Shown here in pieces: positions 9,574 through 16,461 of a stretch of DNA of 35,864 nt (the stretch's first letter is position 1; each line of letters begins with the position of its first letter). Source of the stretch: Candidatus Aminicenantota bacterium (GTDB taxonomy: Bacteria > Acidobacteriota > Aminicenantia > UBA2199); the NCBI GenBank assembly GCA_011772425.1, contig WVZO01000163.1, forward strand, positions 1 through 35,864, read 5' to 3'. A model generated the notes under the pieces. That model was not told where the DNA came from. It searched no databases and was given only the letters and a program-made list of their open reading frames with translations. Both the position numbers and the translations under genes were made by a program.

Positions 9574-9873
9574 CTAACAGGCTTCCAGGTTTTCCATTTC
9601 TTCGAGCAACTGCTTCTTGTTTTCTACCAGGTAGCTCCAATCTATCCAATCATTGTGCTCTTGAAAGGTATCTCCCATTGTCTGCTCAAACTTATCAAGG
9701 GGCATTTGATATTTCTTTTCAAACCGTTTTATTTTCGACTCTGCCCGTTTTAATTCCTTACGGATTTCTTTTTTCTTCTGTTCAACAGCAATAGCAAAGG
9801 CTTTATAGACGATTTCATCCGGGATTTTCCCGGCATCGATATTACCTGGAATCTTGATCGTTGCTTCCGTCAT
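9574..9873 (-). CDS. Small helical antitoxin-like protein
   Basis: A 99-residue protein: a short beta start (TIKIPGNI), a long charged helix (residues ~25-55), then KKYQMPLDKFEQ and WSYLVENKKQLLEEM. This layout resembles a widespread family of small prokaryotic proteins often annotated as antitoxin components, in which a charged helix precedes a KYGM-xx-EEF motif. That similarity is from memory and no toxin is adjacent. The start is well supported: GTGAGGT Shine-Dalgarno and a consensus promoter at 9894-9922. It is convergent with the PD40 gene; the octamer hairpin sits in its 3' region. Confidence 0.6.
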   Translation of the reverse strand: MTEATIKIPGNIDAGKIPDEIVYKAFAIAVEQKKKEIRKELKRAESKIKRFEKKYQMPLDKFEQTMGDTFQEHNDWIDWSYLVENKKQLLEEMENLEAC

Positions 9874-9893
9874 ATTTATTACCTCACGGTTTA

Positions 9894-9922
9894 TTTATAA
9901 ATCTCAATGGCAAAAAAGTCAA
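9894..9922 (-). promoter_or_regulatory. Sigma-70 promoter for the small minus-strand gene
   Basis: On the minus strand: TTGACT (9917-9922), exactly 17 bases, TATAAA (9894-9899), with the ATG at 9873. Confidence 0.75.
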
Positions 9923-9990
9923 GTCGTTTTCTGATTTTATAGTCAGATTTTTGTCTCTTCTGTGCCTTTTATTCCCATGAGGCCCGTTCT

Positions 9991-10110
9991 TTAGGGGATT
10001 GTATTTGCTTAATAGTAAGTACTGATGGGCGTTTCGTGGGAGTGAACTTGACTCTCACGGGACGCTTTGTCGCTCCCTTGCAAGCAAATTTAGGTCTTGC
10101 ACAACCCTGA
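9991..10110 (+). ncRNA. Candidate structured RNA, long bulged hairpin
   Basis: Nested pairings: AGGG/CCCT (9993-9996 with 10105-10108), TTGT/ACAA (9999-10002 with 10101-10104), ATTTGCTT/AAGCAAAT (10003-10010 with 10082-10089), and a 15-bp terminal stem (10029-10043 with 10051-10065) with a 7-base loop. Three pairs of the terminal stem are G-U in plus-strand RNA and would be A-C on the other strand, so the plus strand is favoured. It does not match tmRNA, SRP RNA or a riboswitch I can recall. It sits between divergent small genes; no clear promoter was found. Confidence 0.4.
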
Positions 10111-10136
10111 CTTTCGGTTTATTTACAGCCGTTATA

Positions 10137-10298
10137 ATGGCAAAAGGAAAACAAAAATCCACACGCCAAAAAGTCCTAAAAACCATCCCTAAAACCAACA
10201 TCGTAGATAAAAAAGCCAACAGGTTATTTGATTTTTCCTATCATCTGTGGTATTTTTTAATTTCATCTATCTTAACTGATTTGGTGGGGTGTACTTAA
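10137..10298 (+). CDS. Possible 53-residue small ORF overlapping the next gene
   Basis: ATG at 10137, 53 codons, TAA at 10296-10298. The stop overlaps the next start as TAATG, an arrangement typical of translational coupling. The N-terminal half is strongly basic (MAKGKQKSTRQK) and the C-terminal third is hydrophobic with aromatics (FSYHLWYFLISSIL). There is no visible Shine-Dalgarno and no family is recognised, so it may be chance. Confidence 0.3.
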   Translation: MAKGKQKSTRQKVLKTIPKTNIVDKKANRLFDFSYHLWYFLISSILTDLVGCT

Positions 10299-10516
10299 TG
10301 ATGATTCACAATGAAAAAGAATTTAAAACTACCCTTGAAAGGATTACCCGCTTCCAGGAGCAAATAGCGTATCTTCGGAAGGTGGAATCCAACCCTGAGA
10401 ACTATCGTCTCTCGGTCAGCGGTTTTTTGGCTGAACTTGACCGAATGAACCTTGAAATTCGAGAATACCTATGGTCACATCCATCTCAAATATCTGAAGG
10501 AAGGAAGACCGCATAA
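10298..10516 (+). CDS. Small helical protein resembling the leader part of HigA-type antitoxins
   Basis: A 72-residue protein from the ATG at 10298 (GTG at 10289 and ATG at 10301 are alternatives). The sequence is entirely helical: IHNEKEFKTTLERITRF, then LAELDRMNLEIREY. The pattern of NExxY/F, an ERhxxF helix and a final LExxIxEY helix resembles small proteins found upstream of, or fused to, XRE/HigA antitoxins. That is recollection, not a search. An XRE gene lies next to it in convergent orientation. The start shares a base with the stop of the preceding small ORF. GGTGGGG about ten bases upstream may serve as the ribosome site. Inverted repeats follow its stop. Confidence 0.5.
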   Translation: MMIHNEKEFKTTLERITRFQEQIAYLRKVESNPENYRLSVSGFLAELDRMNLEIREYLWSHPSQISEGRKTA

Positions 10517-10564
10517 CAGCTTTGCCTAGACACAAACTCTTCTATCATATGAGCATCCGAAGAG

Positions 10565-10595
10565 TGCGTCAAAGTTTTCCAAAACCTTTGACGCA
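10565..10595. repeat. 10-bp perfect hairpin between convergent genes
   Basis: TGCGTCAAAG (10565-10574) pairs perfectly with CTTTGACGCA (10586-10595). The 11-base loop is TTTTCCAAAAC. No U-run follows on either strand. Confidence 0.65.
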
Positions 10596-10599
10596 TCTA

Positions 10600-10688
10600 A
10601 ATTATGAATGATGATTGATGAACTATGAAGTAACTTTTCATGGACTCTGGTAATCTGTCATCGATGGCAATTTTCATCATTCATAATT
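10600..10688. repeat. 15-bp perfect inverted repeat made of ATGAATG words
   Basis: AATTATGAATGATGA at 10600-10614 is the exact reverse complement of 10674-10688. Flanking bases on both sides continue the word pattern (GATGATTGATGAAC; CACAATTCATCATTT). It lies just downstream of two convergent genes, where a bidirectional 3'-end element would be. Confidence 0.7.
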
Positions 10689-10706
10689 CACAATTCATCA
10701 TTTATA

Positions 10707-11135
10707 TCATGCCTTTTCCGCTTCCTTTATTACCGATTCGATCAACTCCTTATTCTCGACCTTGAATTTCTGAAAAAAACTCAACACTTGATAACACAAC
10801 AACGGAATACGCTCCATGGTTTCCAAAAGCTCCTTGACATCCTTCCTCACATCTGCCGGACCAATTTCACTGATCCCGCCGTGAAACGAACTTTCTTTTT
10901 CTTTATAATACATGGGGCCTTTTTCACAAAGCAGCCAATCTAACGAAATTCCAAAGGTTGAGCTCAATACTATCAGCGTGTGAAGACCGGGAACACTTCC
11001 ACCCATTTCGTTTTTGGTATAACCGCTTTGTTGAATGCCAAAGTAAGAGGCCATCTTTTTCTGGGAATACCCCAATTGCATGCGCACTCTTCTTAACCTG
11101 GAACCGATGGCTTCTAATCTTTTTTTCCTGTTCAT
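10707..11135 (-). CDS. XRE-family helix-turn-helix regulator
   Basis: A 142-residue protein. Residues ~8-65 form an HTH_3/Cro-CI domain: IGSRLRRVRMQLGYSQKKMA, then QQSGYTKNEMG as recognition helix and LSSTFGISLDWLL as the closing helix. The remaining ~75 residues are helical and probably dimerise. Such proteins bind short palindromes, often near their own promoter. AAGGAG precedes the ATG. Upstream lie a short palindrome (11168-11183) and a 41-bp tandem array (11209-11393), so self-regulation is plausible. Small antitoxin-like neighbours suggest a toxin-antitoxin or phage-defence-like setting, but no toxin or phage gene is visible. Confidence 0.85.
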   Translation of the reverse strand: MNRKKRLEAIGSRLRRVRMQLGYSQKKMASYFGIQQSGYTKNEMGGSVPGLHTLIVLSSTFGISLDWLLCEKGPMYYKEKESSFHGGISEIGPADVRKDVKELLETMERIPLLCYQVLSFFQKFKVENKELIESVIKEAEKA

Positions 11136-11167
11136 GATTACGCTCCTTGATCTAACTTTTACTTCAA

Positions 11168-11183
11168 TACCATTAATACGGTA
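11168..11183. promoter_or_regulatory. Possible operator upstream of the XRE gene
   Basis: TACCATTAATACGGTA has TACC/GGTA arms around an AT-rich core, 33 bases upstream of the XRE start. Size and position suit a Cro/CI-type operator. Confidence 0.35.
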
Positions 11184-11208
11184 AAAATCCCAAAAAGTTT
11201 AAAAAAAA

Positions 11209-11393
11209 TATTCCTGTTAAGACTTTTTTGTCCCCTTTCACCCGGAAAGTATTCCTGGGATGACGATTCTATTCCTACTGGTTTGAAAAATATTCCTGGG
11301 ACGACGTTTCTATTCCTTTCGGTTTGCAAAGTATTCCCGGGACGACGTTTCTATTCCTTTTGGTTTGAAAAGTATTCCTGGGAGGACTATTTT
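11209..11393. repeat. 41-bp tandem array, about 4.5 units, with a 20/21-bp internal period
   Basis: Units start at 11209, 11250, 11291, 11332 and 11373 (partial), each exactly 41 bp. The middle units read TATTCCTGGGACGACG, then TTTC, TATTCCT, then a GGTTTG-AAAG tail. The word TATTCC(T/C) starts at 11250, 11270, 11291, 11311, 11332, 11352 and 11373, alternating 20 and 21 bp, so every copy faces the same side of the helix. The 11209 unit is diverged in its second half. It lies between the sigma-54 activator's stop and the XRE start. Confidence 0.9.
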
Positions 11394-11443
11394 GAAATTT
11401 AAATTCTAAGCACGAAGCACGAAATCGCGCAGAGACCAAACAA

Positions 11444-11473
11444 ATTCAAATGACCAAAATTCAAATGACCAAA
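11444..11473. repeat. Perfect 15-bp direct repeat (ATTCAAATGACCAAA x2)
   Basis: Two identical, adjacent 15-bp copies at 11444-11458 and 11459-11473. They are preceded by a 7-bp tandem (AGCACGA x2, about 11410-11424). This is 27 bp after the activator's stop at 11500. Confidence 0.8.
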
Positions 11474-11499
11474 ACAAAAAAACTACCGCTTTTTCCCTT

Positions 11500-13266
11500 T
11501 TACTCGATATTCAACTTCTTTATCTTCTTATACAATGCGGTTCGGCTAATATTAAGCTTCCTGGCGACCTGTGCTTTATTCCACCTGTTCGCTCTCAATA
11601 ATTCCAGGATTCTCTCTCGTTCATGATCGATGCCTTCCGGGGCAGTTGTGTTTCCTTTTAAATTTCTATAATAGGCTTTGATTTCGTTCTTTAATAAGTC
11701 GAAATCGATAATATCGCCGCTGCTGGACTGATTCACCAGGCTCTTTATCTCATTTTCCAGCTCCCGGACATTGCCCGGCCATGAATAATTTTGCAGGGCC
11801 TCGATGGCCTGGTGAGAAAAACCACTGACATAAATCCGGTTCTCCAGGGAGAACGTTTCAAAAAAATGATTAATTAAGGGCTGGATATCATGTTTCCGCT
11901 CCCTTAACGGGGGAATTTCGATCCTGACGTGGGCAATTCGATAATACAGGTCTTCCCTGAAGAGATTCTTCTTTACCAATTTCAGCAAATCTTTATTGGT
12001 TAAAGAGATTAGCCTGAGATTCACTTTAATCCGTTCATTGCCCCCTATCCGGTAAAATTCGTTCTCCTGCAGCACTCGCAGCAGCTTTTTTTGTAAATCC
12101 AGCGACATTTCGCCGATTTCATCAAGAACCAGGGTGCCGCCGGAGGCATGCTCCAATTTCCCACTCCTGCGGCTGTGGGCGCCGGTGAACGCTCCTTTTT
12201 CATGACCGAAGAGTTCATCTTCCAACAGGCTTTCCGGGATGGCGGAACAATTGATGGCAATGTACTTGTTCTTTTCCCTCCGGGAATTGTAATGGATAAA
12301 CCGGGCTGCCAACTCTTTTCCGGTGCCGGTTTCCCCTTGGATTAAGACAAAAAGGTCGCCCGGGGCGATTTTTTTACACTTGTTCAATACGTTGAGCATG
12401 GACTCATCCCTGGTAATGACTTCAAGCAGGGAACCCTCAGCATCCGCATCTTGATAAAAAGATTTGTTTTTTTCCAGCAGCCGGTATATTAGAGAAACCT
12501 CATTGGAGAAATCGCTGAGGAATTGAAGGGCTTTCTTCGCTAACCGCTTCCGCGCTTTTCGTATATAGAGTAAAGCACCCTTGCGCTTTGAGAGTGGTAT
12601 TGGAAACGAATAAAAAGATACATCCTCTCCCATTTTTTGATTCAACATCTCTTTTTCGAAGATATCCCGGCTTAAATCAACCCGGTTCAGGATAAAATCG
12701 TTGTTTTCATCCAGTTTGAGGCTTGATATGACCTTGATTTCCTTATCTTCCTTGTACAGGACCATTAATTGACCTGTTTTCAAGGTATTGGTCAGGGAGA
12801 TTTTTCCCCATTCGAGAATCTCCCCGAAATGATTTATTTTGAATCCCAGGCGCAAAATGGTTATCAATGTTTTATCAAACAGGTTAAGACAGGTTTTTGT
12901 ATCTTCGTGAGAGGTAGAGATAAGGTTTGAAATTTTCCTGATTACCGGCAGTGTTTCAGCCGAAAGAACAAACTCTTCAGGGTTTCCTTTCTTCAAATAA
13001 AACTCTAAATAACCGATTCTAAAGGATTCATCAAGACTGACCTGGGCCTCGTTTATTTTGAGGTGCTCCACGTAAACGCCATTTTTTGATTTTAAATCTT
13101 CGACTTTTATATGGCTCTCAAAACAGGTAATCCTGGCATGCTGTTTGGAGATAAAATCTTCATCGATATAGAAATCACACCCCGGGTCTCTTCCTAAACG
13201 GATGATATCCTTTTTTAAAGGATACTTTTTTACCTGCCCGTCTCTCAAGTACAATAGATATTTCAT
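11500..13266 (-). CDS. Sigma-54-dependent activator with N-terminal FHA domain
   Basis: A 588-residue protein. Residues 1-90 are an FHA phosphothreonine-binding domain (GRDPGC at 25-30, SKQHAR at 40-45, KNGVYV at 61-66). Residues ~105-270 are a GAF-like region. Residues ~280-510 are the AAA+ activator domain: Walker A GETGTGKE (311-318), the sigma-54 contact loop GAFTGA (358-363), Walker B LVLDEIG (379-385) and an FREDLYYRI arginine-finger region (436-444). A Fis-type HTH ends the protein ([17 protein letters not shown]). FHA-activators usually respond to Ser/Thr kinases, and one is encoded at 4731-7553. The gene may drive the sigma-54 promoter at 7977. No Shine-Dalgarno is present; a -10 box ends six bases before the ATG. 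Confidence 0.93.
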   Translation of the reverse strand: MKYLLYLRDGQVKKYPLKKDIIRLGRDPGCDFYIDEDFISKQHARITCFESHIKVEDLKSKNGVYVEHLKINEAQVSLDESFRIGYLEFYLKKGNPEEFVLSAETLPVIRKISNLISTSHEDTKTCLNLFDKTLITILRLGFKINHFGEILEWGKISLTNTLKTGQLMVLYKEDKEIKVISSLKLDENNDFILNRVDLSRDIFEKEMLNQKMGEDVSFYSFPIPLSKRKGALLYIRKARKRLAKKALQFLSDFSNEVSLIYRLLEKNKSFYQDADAEGSLLEVITRDESMLNVLNKCKKIAPGDLFVLIQGETGTGKELAARFIHYNSRREKNKYIAINCSAIPESLLEDELFGHEKGAFTGAHSRRSGKLEHASGGTLVLDEIGEMSLDLQKKLLRVLQENEFYRIGGNERIKVNLRLISLTNKDLLKLVKKNLFREDLYYRIAHVRIEIPPLRERKHDIQPLINHFFETFSLENRIYVSGFSHQAIEALQNYSWPGNVRELENEIKSLVNQSSSGDIIDFDLLKNEIKAYYRNLKGNTTAPEGIDHERERILELLRANRWNKAQVARKLNISRTALYKKIKKLNIE

Positions 13267-13272
13267 AGCACA

Positions 13273-13278
13273 ATTATA
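13273..13278 (-). promoter_or_regulatory. -10 box placing the start at the activator's ATG
   Basis: TATAAT on the minus strand with exactly six bases to the ATG at 13266; no convincing -35. Transcription would start at or next to the ATG, giving a leaderless mRNA. Confidence 0.5.
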
Positions 13279-13342
13279 AAAATATAATGATCTTAGAAAT
13301 TTTATTTTTGAAAGCGCTCTAAAACAACCACGTCCAAGGGAC

Positions 13343-14254
13343 TTAAAGCATTAGGTCTTTGTCGTAACCGATCTTGATGAGTTTTATCTTATTGGGGTCG
13401 GCGGTTCCCAGGTGATGACGGGTGTCGGCGAGGAGAATATGTTTGGCCGGCGGGTTTAAGGGCCTGTCTTCACCAAAAAACTCCTTGCGCTTGGCCTGGA
13501 TGATACGAAGACCAGTGGCATCAATGGCTACCGGGTCAAATCCCACCAGGAAACCATAGTACTTCCAGACGTACTTGGGACTGAAACTGTGGGGACCGGT
13601 GCTGTGAAATTGAGGAGTCAACATGACCAACACGTTGAGACGGGTTTTGCCTTTTACCAGGGGAAGTTCCCATAATTTAGCCAGGTCTGCACAAGAATCC
13701 CCATGATGCGACCAGGGATCGGGTACAAACATAATATAGTTCTTGATCAAACTGCCAACACCGGACCAGTGATGCGACCGCATGGGCCTGGCATTGATCA
13801 GTGCCGTGGCTTTTTTAAAGATGGAACTCCGCAAAACACCCCGGTCACTAATACCAATATCAGCTTCGGATACACCGACATCCATTACCCGCTTTTTCAA
13901 CGCTTTCTCTACCTGGGATGTGGTAGGAATCCATCCCCATACATTCGTCTTAATACCCACAATATCATCAGGTTTAATAAACGTTTTCCAGGCCTCCACC
14001 GGGTCTTTCTTTCCCACCAGGGTGGTGACGGCTTTATCCAACATCTCCAACACCACCGGATACCTGGGCCTGCCATTGGCATCTAATACGTCCTTATTTC
14101 TTACCAGTACCACAGTTGCTGTCGCTGTTTTTTCCCCGCTGGAAAAAACCGTTGGCGATGCTCCCAGGAAAAGCGTGCTGCCAATAGCAGCTACAGAAGT
14201 ATCCCTTATAAACTGCCGCCTGGTTATTGCCTTCAATTCTTTTTTATTGCTCAT
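13343..14254 (-). CDS. Tat-exported DUF362 domain protein
   Basis: A 303-residue protein. The frame is open to 14314, but an AGAGGAGG immediately before the ATG at 14254 fixes the start and leaves the intercistronic hairpin untranslated. The N-terminus carries a twin-arginine signal (TRRQFIRD) followed by a hydrophobic stretch, so it is folded before export. The mature part resembles DUF362 (DIVGIKTNVWG, LIKNYIMF, FDPVAIDATGLRII), a family of uncertain function sometimes linked to iron-sulfur proteins. No CxxC clusters are visible here. It is the second gene of an operon with the DUF6599 gene 61 bp upstream. Confidence 0.8.
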   Translation of the reverse strand: MSNKKELKAITRRQFIRDTSVAAIGSTLFLGASPTVFSSGEKTATATVVLVRNKDVLDANGRPRYPVVLEMLDKAVTTLVGKKDPVEAWKTFIKPDDIVGIKTNVWGWIPTTSQVEKALKKRVMDVGVSEADIGISDRGVLRSSIFKKATALINARPMRSHHWSGVGSLIKNYIMFVPDPWSHHGDSCADLAKLWELPLVKGKTRLNVLVMLTPQFHSTGPHSFSPKYVWKYYGFLVGFDPVAIDATGLRIIQAKRKEFFGEDRPLNPPAKHILLADTRHHLGTADPNKIKLIKIGYDKDLML

Positions 14255-14274
14255 TTTTCCTCCTCTTTTATATT

Positions 14275-14316
14275 GGTGAGTAGGTAAGTAAGTTGACTCA
14301 CTCACCCCACTCACCT
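14275..14316 (-). repeat. Intercistronic hairpin built of GTGAG/GTAAG words
   Basis: On the minus strand, 14315-14309 and 14307-14296 pair with 14275-14281 and 14282-14293. That makes 19 pairs with one bulge (14308). Three of them (14290/14299, 14286/14303, 14282/14307) are G-U in minus-strand RNA but A-C on the plus strand. The stem begins at the DUF6599 stop codon and ends before the DUF362 ribosome site. Confidence 0.75.
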
Positions 14317-15215
14317 CACTTAACTAATTCTCCTAAAAGGCTTTTTGCTTTCTCAACATTGGGGGCATTTAATACAACCATTACCAACCGTCCATTGATT
14401 CTGCACCCGGTCCAGCGTCCATCTTCCAATTGCTTTATGCCTTTCCGGGCATCGGGTAAATAGTTCGTTAAAAAACTCCGCTGGGCTGCTTCAGCTTTTA
14501 TTTTATCCGGGTAAGAAACCAGGAGCACAAAATAGTGGTCTCCATTCTCTTTGTACGTTGCCAGGACCGCTTCCGTATCTTCATCAATAAACAAAATATT
14601 TTGATCTGAGATGAAAAAATGGCTGTTCAACCAGATATAATGATGAAAGTAACGTATACTTTCTTTTATTATATGTTCAGTGGGTAACCGGGCAATTAAT
14701 GACGGTTTTTCACTTTTCTCCTTAATCAACCCGGCAATATGACGCCCCAGGGTCAGAACCGTTTTCTTTTTCTCTTCGGTTTCCGGGTATGCCAGGATGG
14801 AGACATAATATCTGCCTTTCCAGAAAGTCAACAGGCCGCTGGCATATTCAGACTCCACGTCATCACTGACACTGTGGTCCAGGTCTTCACGACTGTGGGA
14901 AAAAACACCAAAGGCATTAAAAGAACTTCCCATATCAAACACATCCACGGTGATTTCGGGTAAATCTGCTTTGGTATATTTTTGTGCCAGTAGATGTTTG
15001 AAGCTGTAAGATATATACAGCTCTGCCCCTCCATTGATGTATTCAAATAGATTTTTGGGGGTATAAAGGGTTGTTTTGGCAGATTTTTGCCAGCCATTGA
15101 TCTCGGCAGGTAATTGTTTTGATAACTCCGTTAAACTGGTCGCTTTAGCCATGATTGTCATCCCCAGGAAGCATAAACAATAAAGAACGATTTTAAGTTT
15201 ACTTTTCTTTAACAT
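14316..15215 (-). CDS. Secreted DUF6599 family protein
   Basis: A 299-residue protein with a signal peptide over the first ~25 residues. The mature part begins LPAEINGWQ, followed by LFEYINGGAELY and YSFKHL, the usual opening of DUF6599, then VDVFDMGSSFNAFGVFS and GLLTFWKGRYYVSI. Family function is unknown. DUF6599 genes are, to my recollection, repeatedly found next to DUF362 genes, as here, so the two products probably act together outside the cytoplasm. No ribosome site precedes the ATG; a consensus promoter ends six bases before it. Confidence 0.75.
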   Translation of the reverse strand: MLKKSKLKIVLYCLCFLGMTIMAKATSLTELSKQLPAEINGWQKSAKTTLYTPKNLFEYINGGAELYISYSFKHLLAQKYTKADLPEITVDVFDMGSSFNAFGVFSHSREDLDHSVSDDVESEYASGLLTFWKGRYYVSILAYPETEEKKKTVLTLGRHIAGLIKEKSEKPSLIARLPTEHIIKESIRYFHHYIWLNSHFFISDQNILFIDEDTEAVLATYKENGDHYFVLLVSYPDKIKAEAAQRSFLTNYLPDARKGIKQLEDGRWTGCRINGRLVMVVLNAPNVEKAKSLLGELVK

Positions 15216-15221
15216 TTTAAA

Positions 15222-15250
15222 ATATTAACAAAGTAAGAAAAATTTGTCAA
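15222..15250 (-). promoter_or_regulatory. Consensus promoter abutting the DUF6599 start (leaderless)
   Basis: On the minus strand: TTGACA (15245-15250), 17 bases, TAATAT (15222-15227), six bases, ATG at 15215. There is no room for a 5' leader. Confidence 0.8.
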
Positions 15251-15302
15251 TTCCAATTTTAAAAACAAAGGCTTATGAAGAGTATTTAAAATTTAAACAT
15301 GT

Positions 15303-15308
15303 TATAAT
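15303..15308 (+). promoter_or_regulatory. -10 box abutting the sfsA start (leaderless)
   Basis: TATAAT, then six bases, then the ATG at 15315. No Shine-Dalgarno and only a poor -35. Confidence 0.55.
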
Positions 15309-15314
15309 TGGGTT

Positions 15315-16460
15315 ATGAAAACAATTAGACTTTATCCCCATTGGGAAGAATCATTCTTTATTGAACGAGAAAACCGTTTTGTAATGCGATTGAAAACGAA
15401 GGATAGTCAGATAATTAAAGCCTACGTCGCCAACCCGGGTCGAATGGAAGAATTCCTGGTTCCCGGGCACCCCTTTTTTATCACCCGGGGAAATAAAGGG
15501 AAATATGTTTACCGGGTGGTATCGACTCATTACCAGGATTCCTATATTTTGCTGGACACCATCAAGATCAATTACCTGGTGGAGTTGATGCTTAAAAACA
15601 ACCGGCTCAATGAGTTTGGCGATGTTCAACGTATTCGGCGGGAAGTGACGGTGAATCAATCAAAATTTGATTTCCTCCTGGAAAGAGAAGGAGCGAATAC
15701 AAAACCCGTGCTCCTGGAAATCAAATCCTGCTCCCTGTGCCACAACGGCGTGGCCATGTTCCCGGATGCTCCCAGCAAAAGAGGCCGACGTCACCTGGAA
15801 GACCTGGATCACCTGGCAGCAGAGGGTTTTGAAACCTTTACGCTGTACCTGATTAACCACAAACATGCACGGGTTTTCATGCCCAACGGTCACACAGACA
15901 GGGACTATTGCACGGCGTTCTGTAAATCGAAACATGTTCATTTCCTGGCTTACTGCGTCAACATGGTAAACCCGGTAACGTTAGATTTGTCGTTTCTCAA
16001 TGAAGTTCCCATCGATTATAAAACCTCCCGCATCCTTTGCAAAGATAAGGGGAGTTACCTGTTGATATTTTTCAATGATAAGCCCTTTAAAAAAGCGATT
16101 GGTTCCCTGGGACAGAGGGATTTTAAAAAGGGGTACTATGTGTACGTGGGTTCAGCCATGCAGGCTCTTGAAAAGCGGATCAGGCGGCACTTAAGAAAAA
16201 CGAAAAAGACGCGCTGGCACCTGGATTTCATTTCTCCCCTTTGCATGAAGGTGGACAGGGTGTATCCCATCCGCCGGAATGATCGAGTTGAAGAAGCGAT
16301 GGCACGGAAGCTAATGACTGTGTGCGACGATTATGTACTGGGATTTGGGGCATCGGATTCAGGGTTAGACTCTCATTTCTTCTATTTTAACGAGCGCCCC
16401 TATCGACACCGGGCTTTTCTCGATCTGCTCCTGGATTTCCGTATGGCAGTGGGCGATTAA
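15315..16460 (+). CDS. sfsA: SfsA-DUF123 (GIY-YIG-like) fusion protein
   Basis: A 381-residue protein against about 235 for stand-alone SfsA. Residues ~10-235 are SfsA: AYVANPGRMEEFLVPG, FDFLLE, VLLEIKSCSL, MFPDAPSKRGRRHLEDL. The catalytic-looking Asp, Glu and Lys of the nuclease-like fold (FDFLL, LLEIKSC) are present. Residues ~245-370 match DUF123, a GIY-YIG-like module: GSYLLIF, KKGYYVYVGSAM, RIRRHLR, KTRWHLDF and GFGASDSGLDSHFFYF. SfsA binds DNA and was named for sugar fermentation stimulation; the fusion suggests nucleic-acid processing. It diverges from the DUF6599 gene, is probably leaderless, and ends one base from the convergent BNR gene. Confidence 0.9.
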   Translation: MKTIRLYPHWEESFFIERENRFVMRLKTKDSQIIKAYVANPGRMEEFLVPGHPFFITRGNKGKYVYRVVSTHYQDSYILLDTIKINYLVELMLKNNRLNEFGDVQRIRREVTVNQSKFDFLLEREGANTKPVLLEIKSCSLCHNGVAMFPDAPSKRGRRHLEDLDHLAAEGFETFTLYLINHKHARVFMPNGHTDRDYCTAFCKSKHVHFLAYCVNMVNPVTLDLSFLNEVPIDYKTSRILCKDKGSYLLIFFNDKPFKKAIGSLGQRDFKKGYYVYVGSAMQALEKRIRRHLRKTKKTRWHLDFISPLCMKVDRVYPIRRNDRVEEAMARKLMTVCDDYVLGFGASDSGLDSHFFYFNERPYRHRAFLDLLLDFRMAVGD

Positions 16461-16461
16461 A

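Noticed and set aside
9991-10110. 6S RNA, integron attC or GEMM riboswitch
   Set aside because: The rod with a bubble resembles 6S only in outline. attC core sites and the GEMM GGNACGCAAAG context are not present in the right arrangement.
11209-11393. Plasmid iterons or CRISPR
   Set aside because: Units are contiguous with no variable spacers, and there is no Rep or Cas gene. The neighbours are chromosomal regulators.
13782-14279. 165-residue plus-strand frame
   Set aside because: Antisense shadow of the DUF362 gene; it would also read through the ribosome site of that gene and shows no family signature.
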